7,417 bases of DNA from Gammaproteobacteria bacterium (lineage in GTDB: Bacteria > Pseudomonadota > Gammaproteobacteria > UWMA-0217): assembly GCA_011330835.1 (NCBI GenBank), contig DRPO01000058.1, positions 1 through 7,417 of the forward strand. Reading direction: 5' to 3'. Below are positions 1-7,203 of this stretch, one piece after another; position 1 is the stretch's first letter, and each line of letters opens with the position of its first letter. The notes beneath the pieces were generated by a model. It was not told the origin of the DNA, searched no databases, and was given only the letters and a program-made list of their open reading frames with translations. The translations under genes and the position numbers were made by a program.

Positions 1-1860
1 ATCTACTATGGCGTCGATGTGGGCGACCTGACGCTCGCGCAGATCGCCATGATGGCCGGGCTCTACAAGGCGCCGTCGAAGTACAACCCCATCGCCAACC
101 CCCAGCGCGCCAAACTGCGGAGGAACTACGTGCTCCGACGCATGTACGAAAAAGGCTACATTACCCGCGATGCGTTCAGGCAGGCCGCGAACGCGCCTCT
201 AACGGCCCGCGTCCACGCCGCCAAGGTCGATGTGGAAGCCGGATATGTCGCGGAAATGGTGCGCGCCTACCTCTATCAGCAGTACGGAGACGACGTTTAT
301 TCCATGGGCCTGAAAGTAACGACCACGATCAACACGCCCCTCCAGCAGGAAGCCAACCTGGCGTTGCGCAAGGCGTTGATCGACTACGATTATCGTCACG
401 GCTACCGGGGGCCGGAAGCCACTTACGATCTGGCCGGCAAGAAAACCGCCGACTACGATCATTTTATCGAAAACCATCCGACTTTCGGCGGCTTGCGCTC
501 CGCGCTGGTGATCGATTCGGACGCCAGATCGGCCACCCTCTATCTGGGCGATGGCGAGGTCGCCGATCTCGACCTGAAAGCAGTGCGCTGGGCCCGTCCC
601 TATATCGATGAGGACAACCGGGGGCCCCGGCCCAAACGGGTGGGCGACGTGCTCAAGCCCGGCGATCTCGTCCGGCTGGCGCGCGACGAGGACCGCTGGC
701 GGTTGAGCCAGTTGCCCGAGGTTGGCGGAGCGCTGGTCTCGATCAGCGCCATCGATGGCCGGATCTTCGCCCTGATCGGCGGCTTCGACTATTACTACAG
801 CCGCTTCAACCGCGCGACCCAGGCGGTGCGGCAACCGGGCTCCAACTTCAAGCCGTTCGTCTATTCCGCCGCGCTGGCCAAGGGCTTTACTCCCGCCAGC
901 ATCTTCAACGACGCGCCGATCGTGCATGAAACCGAAATCAACGGCGAGGAGCGCCTGTGGCGCCCGGACAACTACTCGGGCAAATTCCAGGGGCCCACCC
1001 GTCTGCGCATGGCGCTGGCGCACTCCAAGAATCTCGTCTCGATCCGACTGCTGCAAAAGGTCGGCGTGCATTACGCGCTGCGCCACATTCGCAAGTTTGA
1101 AATGACCAAGCGCCCGCTGCCCGCCGACCTGTCGCTGGCGCTCGGCACCGGTTCGCTGACGCCGCTGGAACTGATCAGCGGCTACGCGGTGATCGCCAAC
1201 CAGGGCTATCGGGTCGAACCCTGGTTTATCAGCAAGATCGAGGATCGGGATGGCGCCCTGCTGTACCGTCACGCCCCGTTCGTCGCCTGTGACGCGCCCT
1301 GCGAGAACCTGGTGACGCCCGAAATGGTCAAACTTCATCCCGAGGCGCTGGAAAACACCAACAAGATCTATGGTCGCCCGGCCCGCCGGGTGCTCGACCG
1401 GGACAACATGTTCCAGATGGTCAGCATGATGAAAGACGTGATCCGGGTTGGCACCGGTCGCAAGGCGCGCGTTCTGCATCGCAACGATCTGGCGGGCAAA
1501 ACCGGCACCACCAACGACCAGCGCGACGCCTGGTTCAGCGGCTTCAATCGCGAGATCGTGACAACGGTCTGGATCGGCTTCGACCAGCACAAACCGCTGG
1601 GCAAGCGGGAAACCGGCGGCCACCTGGCCCTGCCCGCCTGGATTGACTACATGCGCGCGGCGCTGCGCGACTCGCCGCAACGACCGTGGAAAATGCCGAA
1701 GGATCTGGTCACCGTGAAGATCGATCCCGAGACCGGCCTGCGAGCGGGGCCGGACACACGCAACCCGGTCTTTGAGATCTTCCGGCCCAACCACGTTCCA
1801 CCGGAAGCCGCGGCCAGCGTGGCGCCAATGGGAGCGGAAGTGCCCGAGCAGATTTTTTAG
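1..1860 (+). CDS. mrcA: Penicillin-binding protein 1A (bifunctional peptidoglycan synthase), 5'-truncated
   Basis: Class A PBPs polymerise lipid II into glycan strands (GT51 domain) and cross-link them (transpeptidase domain) at the outer face of the inner membrane. The frame is open from base 1 and already reads family sequence there (IYYGVDVGDLTLAQIAMMAG), so the true start, the membrane anchor and the GT51 catalytic glutamates lie upstream. A GTG at 19 is internal. The visible 619 residues hold the end of GT51 (about 1-65), a linker with an OB-like insert (about 165-245) and the transpeptidase. Counting from base 1, its active-site motifs are intact: SNFK with nucleophile Ser281 (nt 841-852), SKN at 342-344 (nt 1024-1032) and KTGT at 500-503 (nt 1498-1509). 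RQPGSNFKPF and AGKTGTTNDQRDAWFSG are strong PBP1A signatures. The gene ends with TAG. It may be co-transcribed with the next gene, 4 nt downstream. PBP1B is less likely given these signatures. Confidence 0.95.
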   Translation: MYYGVDVGDLTLAQIAMMAGLYKAPSKYNPIANPQRAKLRRNYVLRRMYEKGYITRDAFRQAANAPLTARVHAAKVDVEAGYVAEMVRAYLYQQYGDDVYSMGLKVTTTINTPLQQEANLALRKALIDYDYRHGYRGPEATYDLAGKKTADYDHFIENHPTFGGLRSALVIDSDARSATLYLGDGEVADLDLKAVRWARPYIDEDNRGPRPKRVGDVLKPGDLVRLARDEDRWRLSQLPEVGGALVSISAIDGRIFALIGGFDYYYSRFNRATQAVRQPGSNFKPFVYSAALAKGFTPASIFNDAPIVHETEINGEERLWRPDNYSGKFQGPTRLRMALAHSKNLVSIRLLQKVGVHYALRHIRKFEMTKRPLPADLSLALGTGSLTPLELISGYAVIANQGYRVEPWFISKIEDRDGALLYRHAPFVACDAPCENLVTPEMVKLHPEALENTNKIYGRPARRVLDRDNMFQMVSMMKDVIRVGTGRKARVLHRNDLAGKTGTTNDQRDAWFSGFNREIVTTVWIGFDQHKPLGKRETGGHLALPAWIDYMRAALRDSPQRPWKMPKDLVTVKIDPETGLRAGPDTRNPVFEIFRPNHVPPEAAASVAPMGAEVPEQIF

Positions 1861-1864
1861 AGAT

Positions 1865-2464
1865 ATGCGAAGATCAACCGCCCGGCAGCGTCTGCTGATC
1901 GCGGAGACCGCCGCGACGATCATGGCCGAAGAAGGCTGCGAGAGCTTTCACGCCGCCAAGCAAAAGGCCGCGGCCCGGCTCGGCCTGAGCGATGTCCGCC
2001 TCCTGCCCGCCAACCGGGAAATCGAAGCGGCCTGGCTGGCGCGCCAGCAACTGTTCGGCGCGGAAGAGCACGAGCAGACGATCGCCAGCCTTCGTCAAAA
2101 GGCGGTGGAGGTGATGGGAAAGTTGAGTCGCTTCAATCCTCGGCTCGTCGGCGGCCTGCTCAAGGGAACCGCCGGCCCCCTTTCCGGCGTCCAGCTGCAT
2201 GTCTTCGCGGATGATCTCAAGGAAGTCGCGGTATTTCTGGTCAATGAGGGCTTGACCTGGCGCGCCGTGGAAAGGCAATTCAACGCCCGCCGGCCCCAGA
2301 CTTGCTCCGGTTTCAAGTTCACCTGGCGGGGCGTTCCAGTGGAAATCCTGGTCTTTGGCCCTGATGAACGCATCGCGCCGCCCAGCCCGATCGACGGTCG
2401 TCCGATGGCGCGCGCCTCGATCGAAGAGGTTCGGGCCATGCTGGATTCTGGAGGATCGAACTGA
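1865..2464 (+). CDS. Conserved hypothetical protein with degenerate nucleotidyltransferase-like core
   Basis: This is a 199-residue soluble protein with no signal peptide or membrane segment. The N-terminal part (about 1-65) is helical and charged, with IMAEEGCESF and AAKQKAAARLGL. The middle (about 92-125) reads PRLVGGLLKGTAGPLSGVQL followed by HVFADD. This resembles the G-S/T...D-x-D loop of nucleotidyltransferases, but GVQ stands where the catalytic acidic pair would be. A second conserved-looking block is SPIDGRPMARAS (about 174-185). From memory, this is a recurring gammaproteobacterial family of unknown function, sometimes mis-annotated as a ligase or nucleotidyltransferase; I cannot confirm that here. 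The ATG at 1865 is chosen because the frame upstream runs back into mrcA and reads as non-family sequence. A second in-frame ATG at 1922 would remove 19 residues that look like part of the family. The ribosome binding site is weak, so coupling to mrcA translation is plausible. Its function is not known. Confidence 0.8.
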   Translation: MRRSTARQRLLIAETAATIMAEEGCESFHAAKQKAAARLGLSDVRLLPANREIEAAWLARQQLFGAEEHEQTIASLRQKAVEVMGKLSRFNPRLVGGLLKGTAGPLSGVQLHVFADDLKEVAVFLVNEGLTWRAVERQFNARRPQTCSGFKFTWRGVPVEILVFGPDERIAPPSPIDGRPMARASIEEVRAMLDSGGSN

Positions 2465-2471
2465 TCCGGAG

Positions 2472-3797
<1,326 letters not shown>

Positions 3798-3903
3798 ACG
3801 TTTTGAGTCGCTTTCCAAGTGGCGAGCCTTGCCGGATTGATATGGACTTGAGATCCGCAATCGGCTAGTCTCGATCGCGATCATTGGAAACCGGAGGCTT
3901 GCT
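3798..3903. promoter_or_regulatory. Divergent rhlB/trxA spacer with a 10-bp palindrome
   Basis: These 106 bp must carry the start signals for both rhlB (leftward) and trxA (rightward). A perfect 10-bp palindrome, GATCGCGATC, sits at 3873-3882. The trxA ribosome binding site GGAGG is at 3893-3897, 6 nt before the GTG. For rhlB, a GGAAAG on the minus strand (complement of 3812-3817) lies about 14 nt from the ATG, which is rather far. I found no convincing -35/-10 pair in either direction. The best for trxA is TGGACT (3843-3848), 17 nt, TAGTCT (3866-3871), which is weak. Confidence 0.5.
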
Positions 3904-4230
3904 GTGAGTGACAAGCTAACTGACCTCAGCGACGACAATTTTGAGGACGAAGTACTGAAATCGGATATACCTGTTCTGGTGGACTATTGGGCTGAATGGT
4001 GCGGCCCCTGTAAAATGATCGGGCCGATTCTAGAGGAAATCGCCGAAGAATACACGGGGCGCCTCAAAGTCGCGAAGCTGGATATCGAGGCAAATTCCAG
4101 CACTCCATCCAAATACAGCATTCGCGGCATCCCGACGTTGATGCTTTTCAAGAACGGCGAAGTCGAGGCCGTCAAGGTCGGCGCGCTCAACAAATCCCAA
4201 CTGGCCGCCTTCCTCGATCAGAACATCTGA
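3904..4230 (+). CDS. trxA: Thioredoxin 1
   Basis: This small cytoplasmic dithiol-disulfide oxidoreductase is reduced by thioredoxin reductase and donates electrons to ribonucleotide reductase, PAPS reductase and other targets. The 108 residues match the usual length. The active site WCGPC has redox cysteines 33 and 36. The buried acid before it is Asp27 and the cis-proline is Pro77 in RGIPT. The C-terminal block FKNGEVEAVKVGAL is also typical. The GTG start at 3904 is supported by GGAGG 6 nt upstream and by MSDK, as in E. coli. GC content is about 53% by hand count, visibly lower than its neighbours, which fits codon use of a highly expressed gene rather than transfer. It is divergent from rhlB and followed by a GC-rich hairpin that probably marks the end of the unit. 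Confidence 0.97.
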   Translation: MSDKLTDLSDDNFEDEVLKSDIPVLVDYWAEWCGPCKMIGPILEEIAEEYTGRLKVAKLDIEANSSTPSKYSIRGIPTLMLFKNGEVEAVKVGALNKSQLAAFLDQNI

Positions 4231-4252
4231 ACCGGGCGCCCCGGCGCCCGGT
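4231..4252 (+). terminator. GC-rich hairpin directly after trxA (terminator-like, no U-tract)
   Basis: Immediately after the trxA TGA, ACCGGGCGCC (4231-4240) is followed by CC and then its exact reverse complement GGCGCCCGGT (4243-4252). This is a 10-bp inverted repeat, realistically an 8-9-bp stem with a small loop. The following bases (GGCCTCGTTGTC) contain no T run, so it is not a standard intrinsic terminator. It may stabilise the trxA 3' end or assist Rho-dependent ending. Confidence 0.55.
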
Positions 4253-4283
4253 GGCCTCGTTGTCAGCGGAGAACTTCCGGAGC

Positions 4284-5291
4284 ATGAAAACACTGGTTAC
4301 CGGCGCTGCCGGATTCATTGGCGCGGCGCTGTCCCAACGTTTGCTCGATCGTGGAGATCAGGTTGTCGGCCTCGACATTCTCAACGACTACTACGATGTC
4401 GCGCTCAAACAGGCCCGGCTGGAGCCGCTTGAGGCGCGTGACGGTTTCACCTTTGTCAGAATGGATCTGGCGGACCGGGAGGGCATCGAGGCGCTGTTCG
4501 CCGAGCAGGGTTTCGACGCGGTGATGAATCTGGCGGCGCAGGCGGGCGTCCGTTACTCGCTGGAGAATCCGCTGGCCTATGTGGACAGCAACCTGGTGGG
4601 CTTCGCGCATTTGCTGGAAGGCTGCCGCTATAACGACGTCAAGCATTTCGTCTATGCGTCTTCCAGCTCGGTCTATGGCGCCAATACCGCCATGCCGTTT
4701 TCGGTGCATGACAACGTGGATCATCCGCTCAGCCTGTACGCGGCCTCGAAAAAGGCCAACGAGCTGATGGCGCACACCTATTCCCATCTGTACGGTCTGC
4801 CCACCACCGGGCTGCGGTTCTTCACCGTATACGGCCCCTGGGGACGGCCCGACATGGCGCTGTTCCTGTTCACCCGCAAGATTCTCGCCGGCGAACCCAT
4901 CGATGTGTTCAATTATGGCCATCACCGCCGGGATTTCACCTACATCGACGACATCGTCGAGGGCGTGATCCGCGTGATCGATCACCCCGCCCAGCCCAAC
5001 CCGGACTGGGATGGCGCGAAGCCCGATCCCGCCACCAGCAAGGCGCCGTGGCGGGTGTATAACATCGGCAATCAGCAACCGGTGGAGCTGATGCGCTATA
5101 TCGAAGTGCTGGAAGACTGTCTCGGCAAGAAAGCCGAAAAGAACATGCTGCCGCTGCAACCGGGCGATGTTCCCGACACCTATGCGGATGTCGAGGCGCT
5201 GGTCGCCGATCTGGGCTACAAGCCCGATACGCCGATCGAGGTGGGCGTCCGCAATTTCGTGGACTGGTATCGGGAGTATTACGGCGTCTGA
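4284..5291 (+). CDS. NAD-dependent sugar-nucleotide epimerase, UDP-glucuronate 4-epimerase type
   Basis: This is an extended short-chain dehydrogenase/reductase expected to interconvert UDP-glucuronate and UDP-galacturonate in the cytoplasm, supplying precursors for capsule, LPS or exopolysaccharide. The 335-residue protein has the N-terminal Rossmann motif GAAGFIG (7-13) with Asp31 ending the second strand, suited to NAD. It also has the LAAQAGVRYS block (83-92), the SSSSVYG strand (126-132), the catalytic YxxxK (Tyr152, Lys156), RFFTVYGPWGRPDMA (178-192) and RRDFTYIDD (215-223). RPDMALF and the AAQAGVRYS block point to the UDP-glucuronate 4-epimerase (LpsL/Cap1J-like) subgroup rather than GalE, by recollection. 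The ATG at 4284 starts the family-like MKTLVTGAAG. The GTG at 4251 would add 11 unlike residues and overlap the trxA hairpin. GGAG at 4268-4271 is a possible, distant ribosome binding site. No other polysaccharide gene is adjacent, so substrate and pathway are inferred from family alone. Confidence 0.88.
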   Translation: MKTLVTGAAGFIGAALSQRLLDRGDQVVGLDILNDYYDVALKQARLEPLEARDGFTFVRMDLADREGIEALFAEQGFDAVMNLAAQAGVRYSLENPLAYVDSNLVGFAHLLEGCRYNDVKHFVYASSSSVYGANTAMPFSVHDNVDHPLSLYAASKKANELMAHTYSHLYGLPTTGLRFFTVYGPWGRPDMALFLFTRKILAGEPIDVFNYGHHRRDFTYIDDIVEGVIRVIDHPAQPNPDWDGAKPDPATSKAPWRVYNIGNQQPVELMRYIEVLEDCLGKKAEKNMLPLQPGDVPDTYADVEALVADLGYKPDTPIEVGVRNFVDWYREYYGV

Positions 5292-5307
5292 GGAGGCCTT
5301 GGCTTCC
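5292..5307 (+). other. Small hairpin after the epimerase stop codon
   Basis: GGAGGCC (5292-5298), TT, GGCTTCC (5301-5307) can pair with one G-U, directly after the TGA. There is no T run after it, so it is at best a weak transcript-end structure. The rest of 5308-5357 shows no gene or clear signal. Confidence 0.3.
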
Positions 5308-5357
5308 GCGCCGGGATCCAGAAATGAAGTCGCTTGCTCCGGAGTTTCCGTGGGAAA

Positions 5358-5387
5358 TTGCCAGAACCGCGCCGGAGTGAGTATCAT
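5358..5387 (+). promoter_or_regulatory. Sigma70-like promoter for the gcv operon
   Basis: TTGCCA (5358-5363) matches the -35 consensus at 5 of 6 positions. After an 18-bp spacer, TATCAT (5382-5387) matches the -10 consensus at 5 of 6. Transcription would begin at about 5393-5396, just before the leader strand (5397-5405) that can pair with the riboswitch linker. The position fits a dedicated promoter for riboswitch-gcvTH-gcvPA. This is inferred from sequence only. Confidence 0.6.
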
Positions 5388-5396
5388 TTGATGCTT

Positions 5397-5523
5397 CCGA
5401 TCCGGAGCGCATGGCTCCGGGACTGATGTAGGAGAGTGGCCGCAACGGCCCGCCGAAGGCGCATTCGCCCGAAAACGCTCAGGCAAACGGACGACATCAG
5501 TCGGCGATTGATCGCCGGATCGG
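5397..5523 (+). promoter_or_regulatory. Leader-linker (P0-like) helix of the glycine riboswitch
   Basis: CCGATCCGG (5397-5405), upstream of aptamer I, is the perfect 9-nt reverse complement of CCGGATCGG (5515-5523), in the linker just before aptamer II. Tandem glycine riboswitches are known to form a leader-linker helix (P0) with a kink-turn, and this pairing occupies that place. Two local hairpins compete with it: CCGGAGC/GCTCCGG (5402-5408 with 5414-5420) and GGCGAT/ATCGCC (5503-5508 with 5511-5516). Confidence 0.6.
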
Positions 5524-5593
5524 CTCTGGAGAGCAGCGTCGGGTTTGCCGGCGCTCACCGAAGGGGGTAAATCTCTCAGGTTTCAGGACAGAG
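5421..5593 (+). promoter_or_regulatory. Tandem glycine riboswitch (two aptamers)
   Basis: Aptamer I has a 9-bp P1 (GACTGATGT 5421-5429 with ACATCAGTC 5494-5502), GGAGAG at 5431-5436, a GGCCG/CGGCC hairpin (5438-5442 with 5446-5450), GCCGAAGG at 5452-5459 and CTCAGGCAAACGGAC at 5478-5492. Aptamer II has P1 CTCTG/CAGAG (5524-5528 with 5589-5593), GGAGAG at 5528-5533, an 8-bp stem AGCGTCGG/CCGGCGCT (5535-5542 with 5548-5555), ACCGAAGGGGGTAAA at 5557-5571, and CTCTCAGG followed by GGACAGAG at 5573-5593. These match the conserved glycine aptamer core as I know it, in the usual double arrangement. The element lies directly upstream of gcvT, its classic target, and should switch the cleavage operon on when glycine is high. 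The linker (5503-5523) is 21 nt. Confidence 0.95.
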
Positions 5594-5673
5594 GGGCTCG
5601 CCAAATGCGCGGATTCGCTGAACGCCGTCCGGAAACGCGAGGTTTCCGGACTCAACCTGGAGCCTTCTTTATT
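5594..5673 (+). promoter_or_regulatory. Expression platform: 10-bp hairpin and gcvT ribosome binding site
   Basis: GTCCGGAAAC (5627-5636), loop GCGAG, GTTTCCGGAC (5642-5651) is a perfect 10-bp stem with no T run after it, which argues against intrinsic termination and for control at translation. The likely ribosome binding site GGAG (5659-5662) lies 11 nt before the ATG within GGAGCC (5659-5664). Three upstream segments can pair with it: GGCTC at 5595-5599, GGCTCT at 5522-5527 (overlapping aptamer II P1) and GGCTCC at 5413-5418. Which of these acts as the anti-Shine-Dalgarno cannot be decided by eye. Confidence 0.55.
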
Positions 5674-6759
5674 ATGGGTCAACGCACCGCCCTCTATCAG
5701 GCGCATCTCGACGCCGGCGCCCACATGGTCGATTTTGCTGGCTGGGAGATGCCGGTCAACTACGGTTCCCAAATCGAGGAACATCACCACGTCCGTCGCG
5801 ACGCGGGAATGTTCGATGTCTCGCACATGGTGGTGGTCGATATCGCCGGCGACCGCGCCAAAGCCTTTCTGCGTTATCTGTTGGCCAACGACGTGGGCCG
5901 TCTCGTCGCGCCCGGCAAGGCGCTCTACAGTTGCATGCTCAATGAACAGGGCGGCGTGATCGACGATCTGATCGTCTATTATCTTGATGATCAGCATTAC
6001 CGCATGGTGGTCAACGCGGCGACGCGGGAGAAGGATCTGGACTGGCTGCGGCGGCGGGCGGCGTCTTTCGAAGTCCGTATCGACGAGCGTCCCGAGCTGG
6101 CGATGATCGCGGTTCAGGGGCCGGAGGCGCGGAACAAGGCGCTGTCGCTGTTGTCTGCATCGGAAGCGGAAGAAGCGGCGGCGTTGAAGCCTTTTTTTGG
6201 GAGCCAGATTGGCGCGCGATTTATCGCGCGCACGGGGTACACCGGCGAGGACGGCTTCGAGATCATGCTGCACAACGGCGAGGCGGACGGCTTCTGGCGG
6301 TCGCTGCTGGCGGCGGGCGTGAAGCCCTGCGGGCTGGGCGCGCGGGATACCCTGCGGCTGGAAGCGGGCATGAACCTCTATGGCAATGACATGGACGAAG
6401 CCACGACGCCGCTGGAAGCCGGCCTGGCCTGGACGGTCGCTTTCGATCCGCCGGAGCGGGAGTTCATCGGTCGTCGGGCGCTGGAGGCGCGGCGAGCCGC
6501 CGGCGCATTGCCGCGGTTTGTCGGTCTCGCGCTCGAAGGGCGCGGCGTGCTGCGCGGGCATCTGCCAGTGTTTGTCGCCGAGGGGGAGGGCGTGACCACC
6601 AGCGGCACCTTTTCCCCGACGCTGCAAAAGTCGATCGCCATGGCGCGCATCCCCGCCGGCGATTCGCGGGAGGGCGAAGTCGAATTGCGTGGTCGCCGCT
6701 TGCCGGTGCGGATTGTCGATCTGCCTTTCGTGCGCCGCGGCAAGGCGCTGATCGACTGA
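5674..6759 (+). CDS. gcvT: Glycine cleavage system T protein (aminomethyltransferase)
   Basis: GcvT takes the aminomethyl group carried on lipoyl-GcvH, releases ammonia and passes the one-carbon unit to tetrahydrofolate to form 5,10-methylene-THF. The 361-residue length is close to E. coli GcvT. The start MGQRTALYQAH, then MVDFAGWEMPVNYGSQ (18-33) and DAGMFDVSHM (43-52), is typical. The folate-site region GGVIDDLIVYY (93-103) keeps the conserved Asp97/Asp98 pair. NAATREKDL (114-122), GYTGEDGFE (188-196) and GLGARDTLRLEAGM (220-233) are also intact. The ATG at 5674 is chosen on homology. The frame is open further upstream, to 5545, but that stretch is riboswitch aptamer II and its platform, so it is not coding. 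It is the first gene of a gcvT-gcvH-gcvPA operon, 51 nt before gcvH, and should be induced by glycine through the riboswitch. Confidence 0.97.
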   Translation: MGQRTALYQAHLDAGAHMVDFAGWEMPVNYGSQIEEHHHVRRDAGMFDVSHMVVVDIAGDRAKAFLRYLLANDVGRLVAPGKALYSCMLNEQGGVIDDLIVYYLDDQHYRMVVNAATREKDLDWLRRRAASFEVRIDERPELAMIAVQGPEARNKALSLLSASEAEEAAALKPFFGSQIGARFIARTGYTGEDGFEIMLHNGEADGFWRSLLAAGVKPCGLGARDTLRLEAGMNLYGNDMDEATTPLEAGLAWTVAFDPPEREFIGRRALEARRAAGALPRFVGLALEGRGVLRGHLPVFVAEGEGVTTSGTFSPTLQKSIAMARIPAGDSREGEVELRGRRLPVRIVDLPFVRRGKALID

Positions 6760-6810
6760 CGAGCCCGATGAACCCATGACCGATTAATTCGAGATGACAG
6801 GAGAAGACTG

Positions 6811-7197
6811 ATGAGCGAAATTCCCGCGGATCTGAAATATACCGATTCCCACGAGTGGGTTCGGCTGGAGAGCGATGGCCTGGTCACGGTGGGCGTGACC
6901 GACCATGCCCAGCATGCGCTGGGGGATCTGGTTTTCGTGGAGCTGCCCGAGGTGGGCAATACGGCGGACGCCGGCGACGCGGTGGCCGTGGTCGAATCGG
7001 TCAAGGCGGCTTCCGATATTTACGCGCCCTTGTCGGGCGAGATCGTCGAAGCCAACGATCTGCTGGTGGACGCCCCCGAGAAAATCAACGAGGATCCTTA
7101 TGGGGATGGCTGGATTTTTCGCATGAAGATCGAGGACGAGAGCGTGCTGGACGGTCTGCTGGATGCCGAGGCCTATGCCAGCGAGGCGGACGAGTAA
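6811..7197 (+). CDS. gcvH: Glycine cleavage system H protein (lipoyl carrier)
   Basis: GcvH shuttles the aminomethyl intermediate on a lipoyl arm between the P, T and L proteins. The 128 residues match the family size. The lipoylation site is Lys65 (nt 7003-7005) in VESVKAASDIYAP, and the GEIVEAND, INEDPYGDGW and SHEWV blocks are canonical. A good ribosome binding site, AGGAG (6799-6803), lies 7 nt before the ATG. The preceding 51-nt gap holds only this site and two trivial three-codon frames. The TAA stop is followed 6 nt later by the gcvPA start, so the genes are very likely co-transcribed and possibly translationally coupled. Confidence 0.97.
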   Translation: MSEIPADLKYTDSHEWVRLESDGLVTVGVTDHAQHALGDLVFVELPEVGNTADAGDAVAVVESVKAASDIYAPLSGEIVEANDLLVDAPEKINEDPYGDGWIFRMKIEDESVLDGLLDAEAYASEADE

Positions 7198-7203
7198 GCC
7201 GTA

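Noticed and set aside
1772..1864. Upstream extension of the hypothetical gene overlapping mrcA
   Set aside because: The extension is the out-of-frame mrcA 3' end. The residues are unlike the body of the protein, and ATG 1865 gives a sensible start.
199..1923. Long open frame on the minus strand opposite mrcA (574 codons)
   Set aside because: It lies wholly antisense to a clear PBP1A. Its translation is low-complexity (rich in R, G, V, Q, H) with no family motifs, as expected of a shadow frame in GC-rich DNA.
5337..5420. Repeated CCGGAG / CTCCGG hexamers (5339, 5372, 5402 and 5337, 5415)
   Set aside because: Too short to call a repeat family. The copies at 5402 and 5415 are explained by the leader hairpin, and the others look incidental in GC-rich DNA.
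4263..5558. Long minus-strand open frame opposite the epimerase and the riboswitch
   Set aside because: It is antisense to a well-supported enzyme and to a structured RNA, with no recognisable domain.
5545..5673. N-terminal extension of gcvT (43 codons)
   Set aside because: The bases are aptamer II and the expression platform. The translated residues are not GcvT-like, whereas the ATG at 5674 gives the standard N-terminus.
5497..6777. Long minus-strand open frame opposite gcvT
   Set aside because: It is a shadow of gcvT; the plus-strand frame has full family motifs and this one has none.
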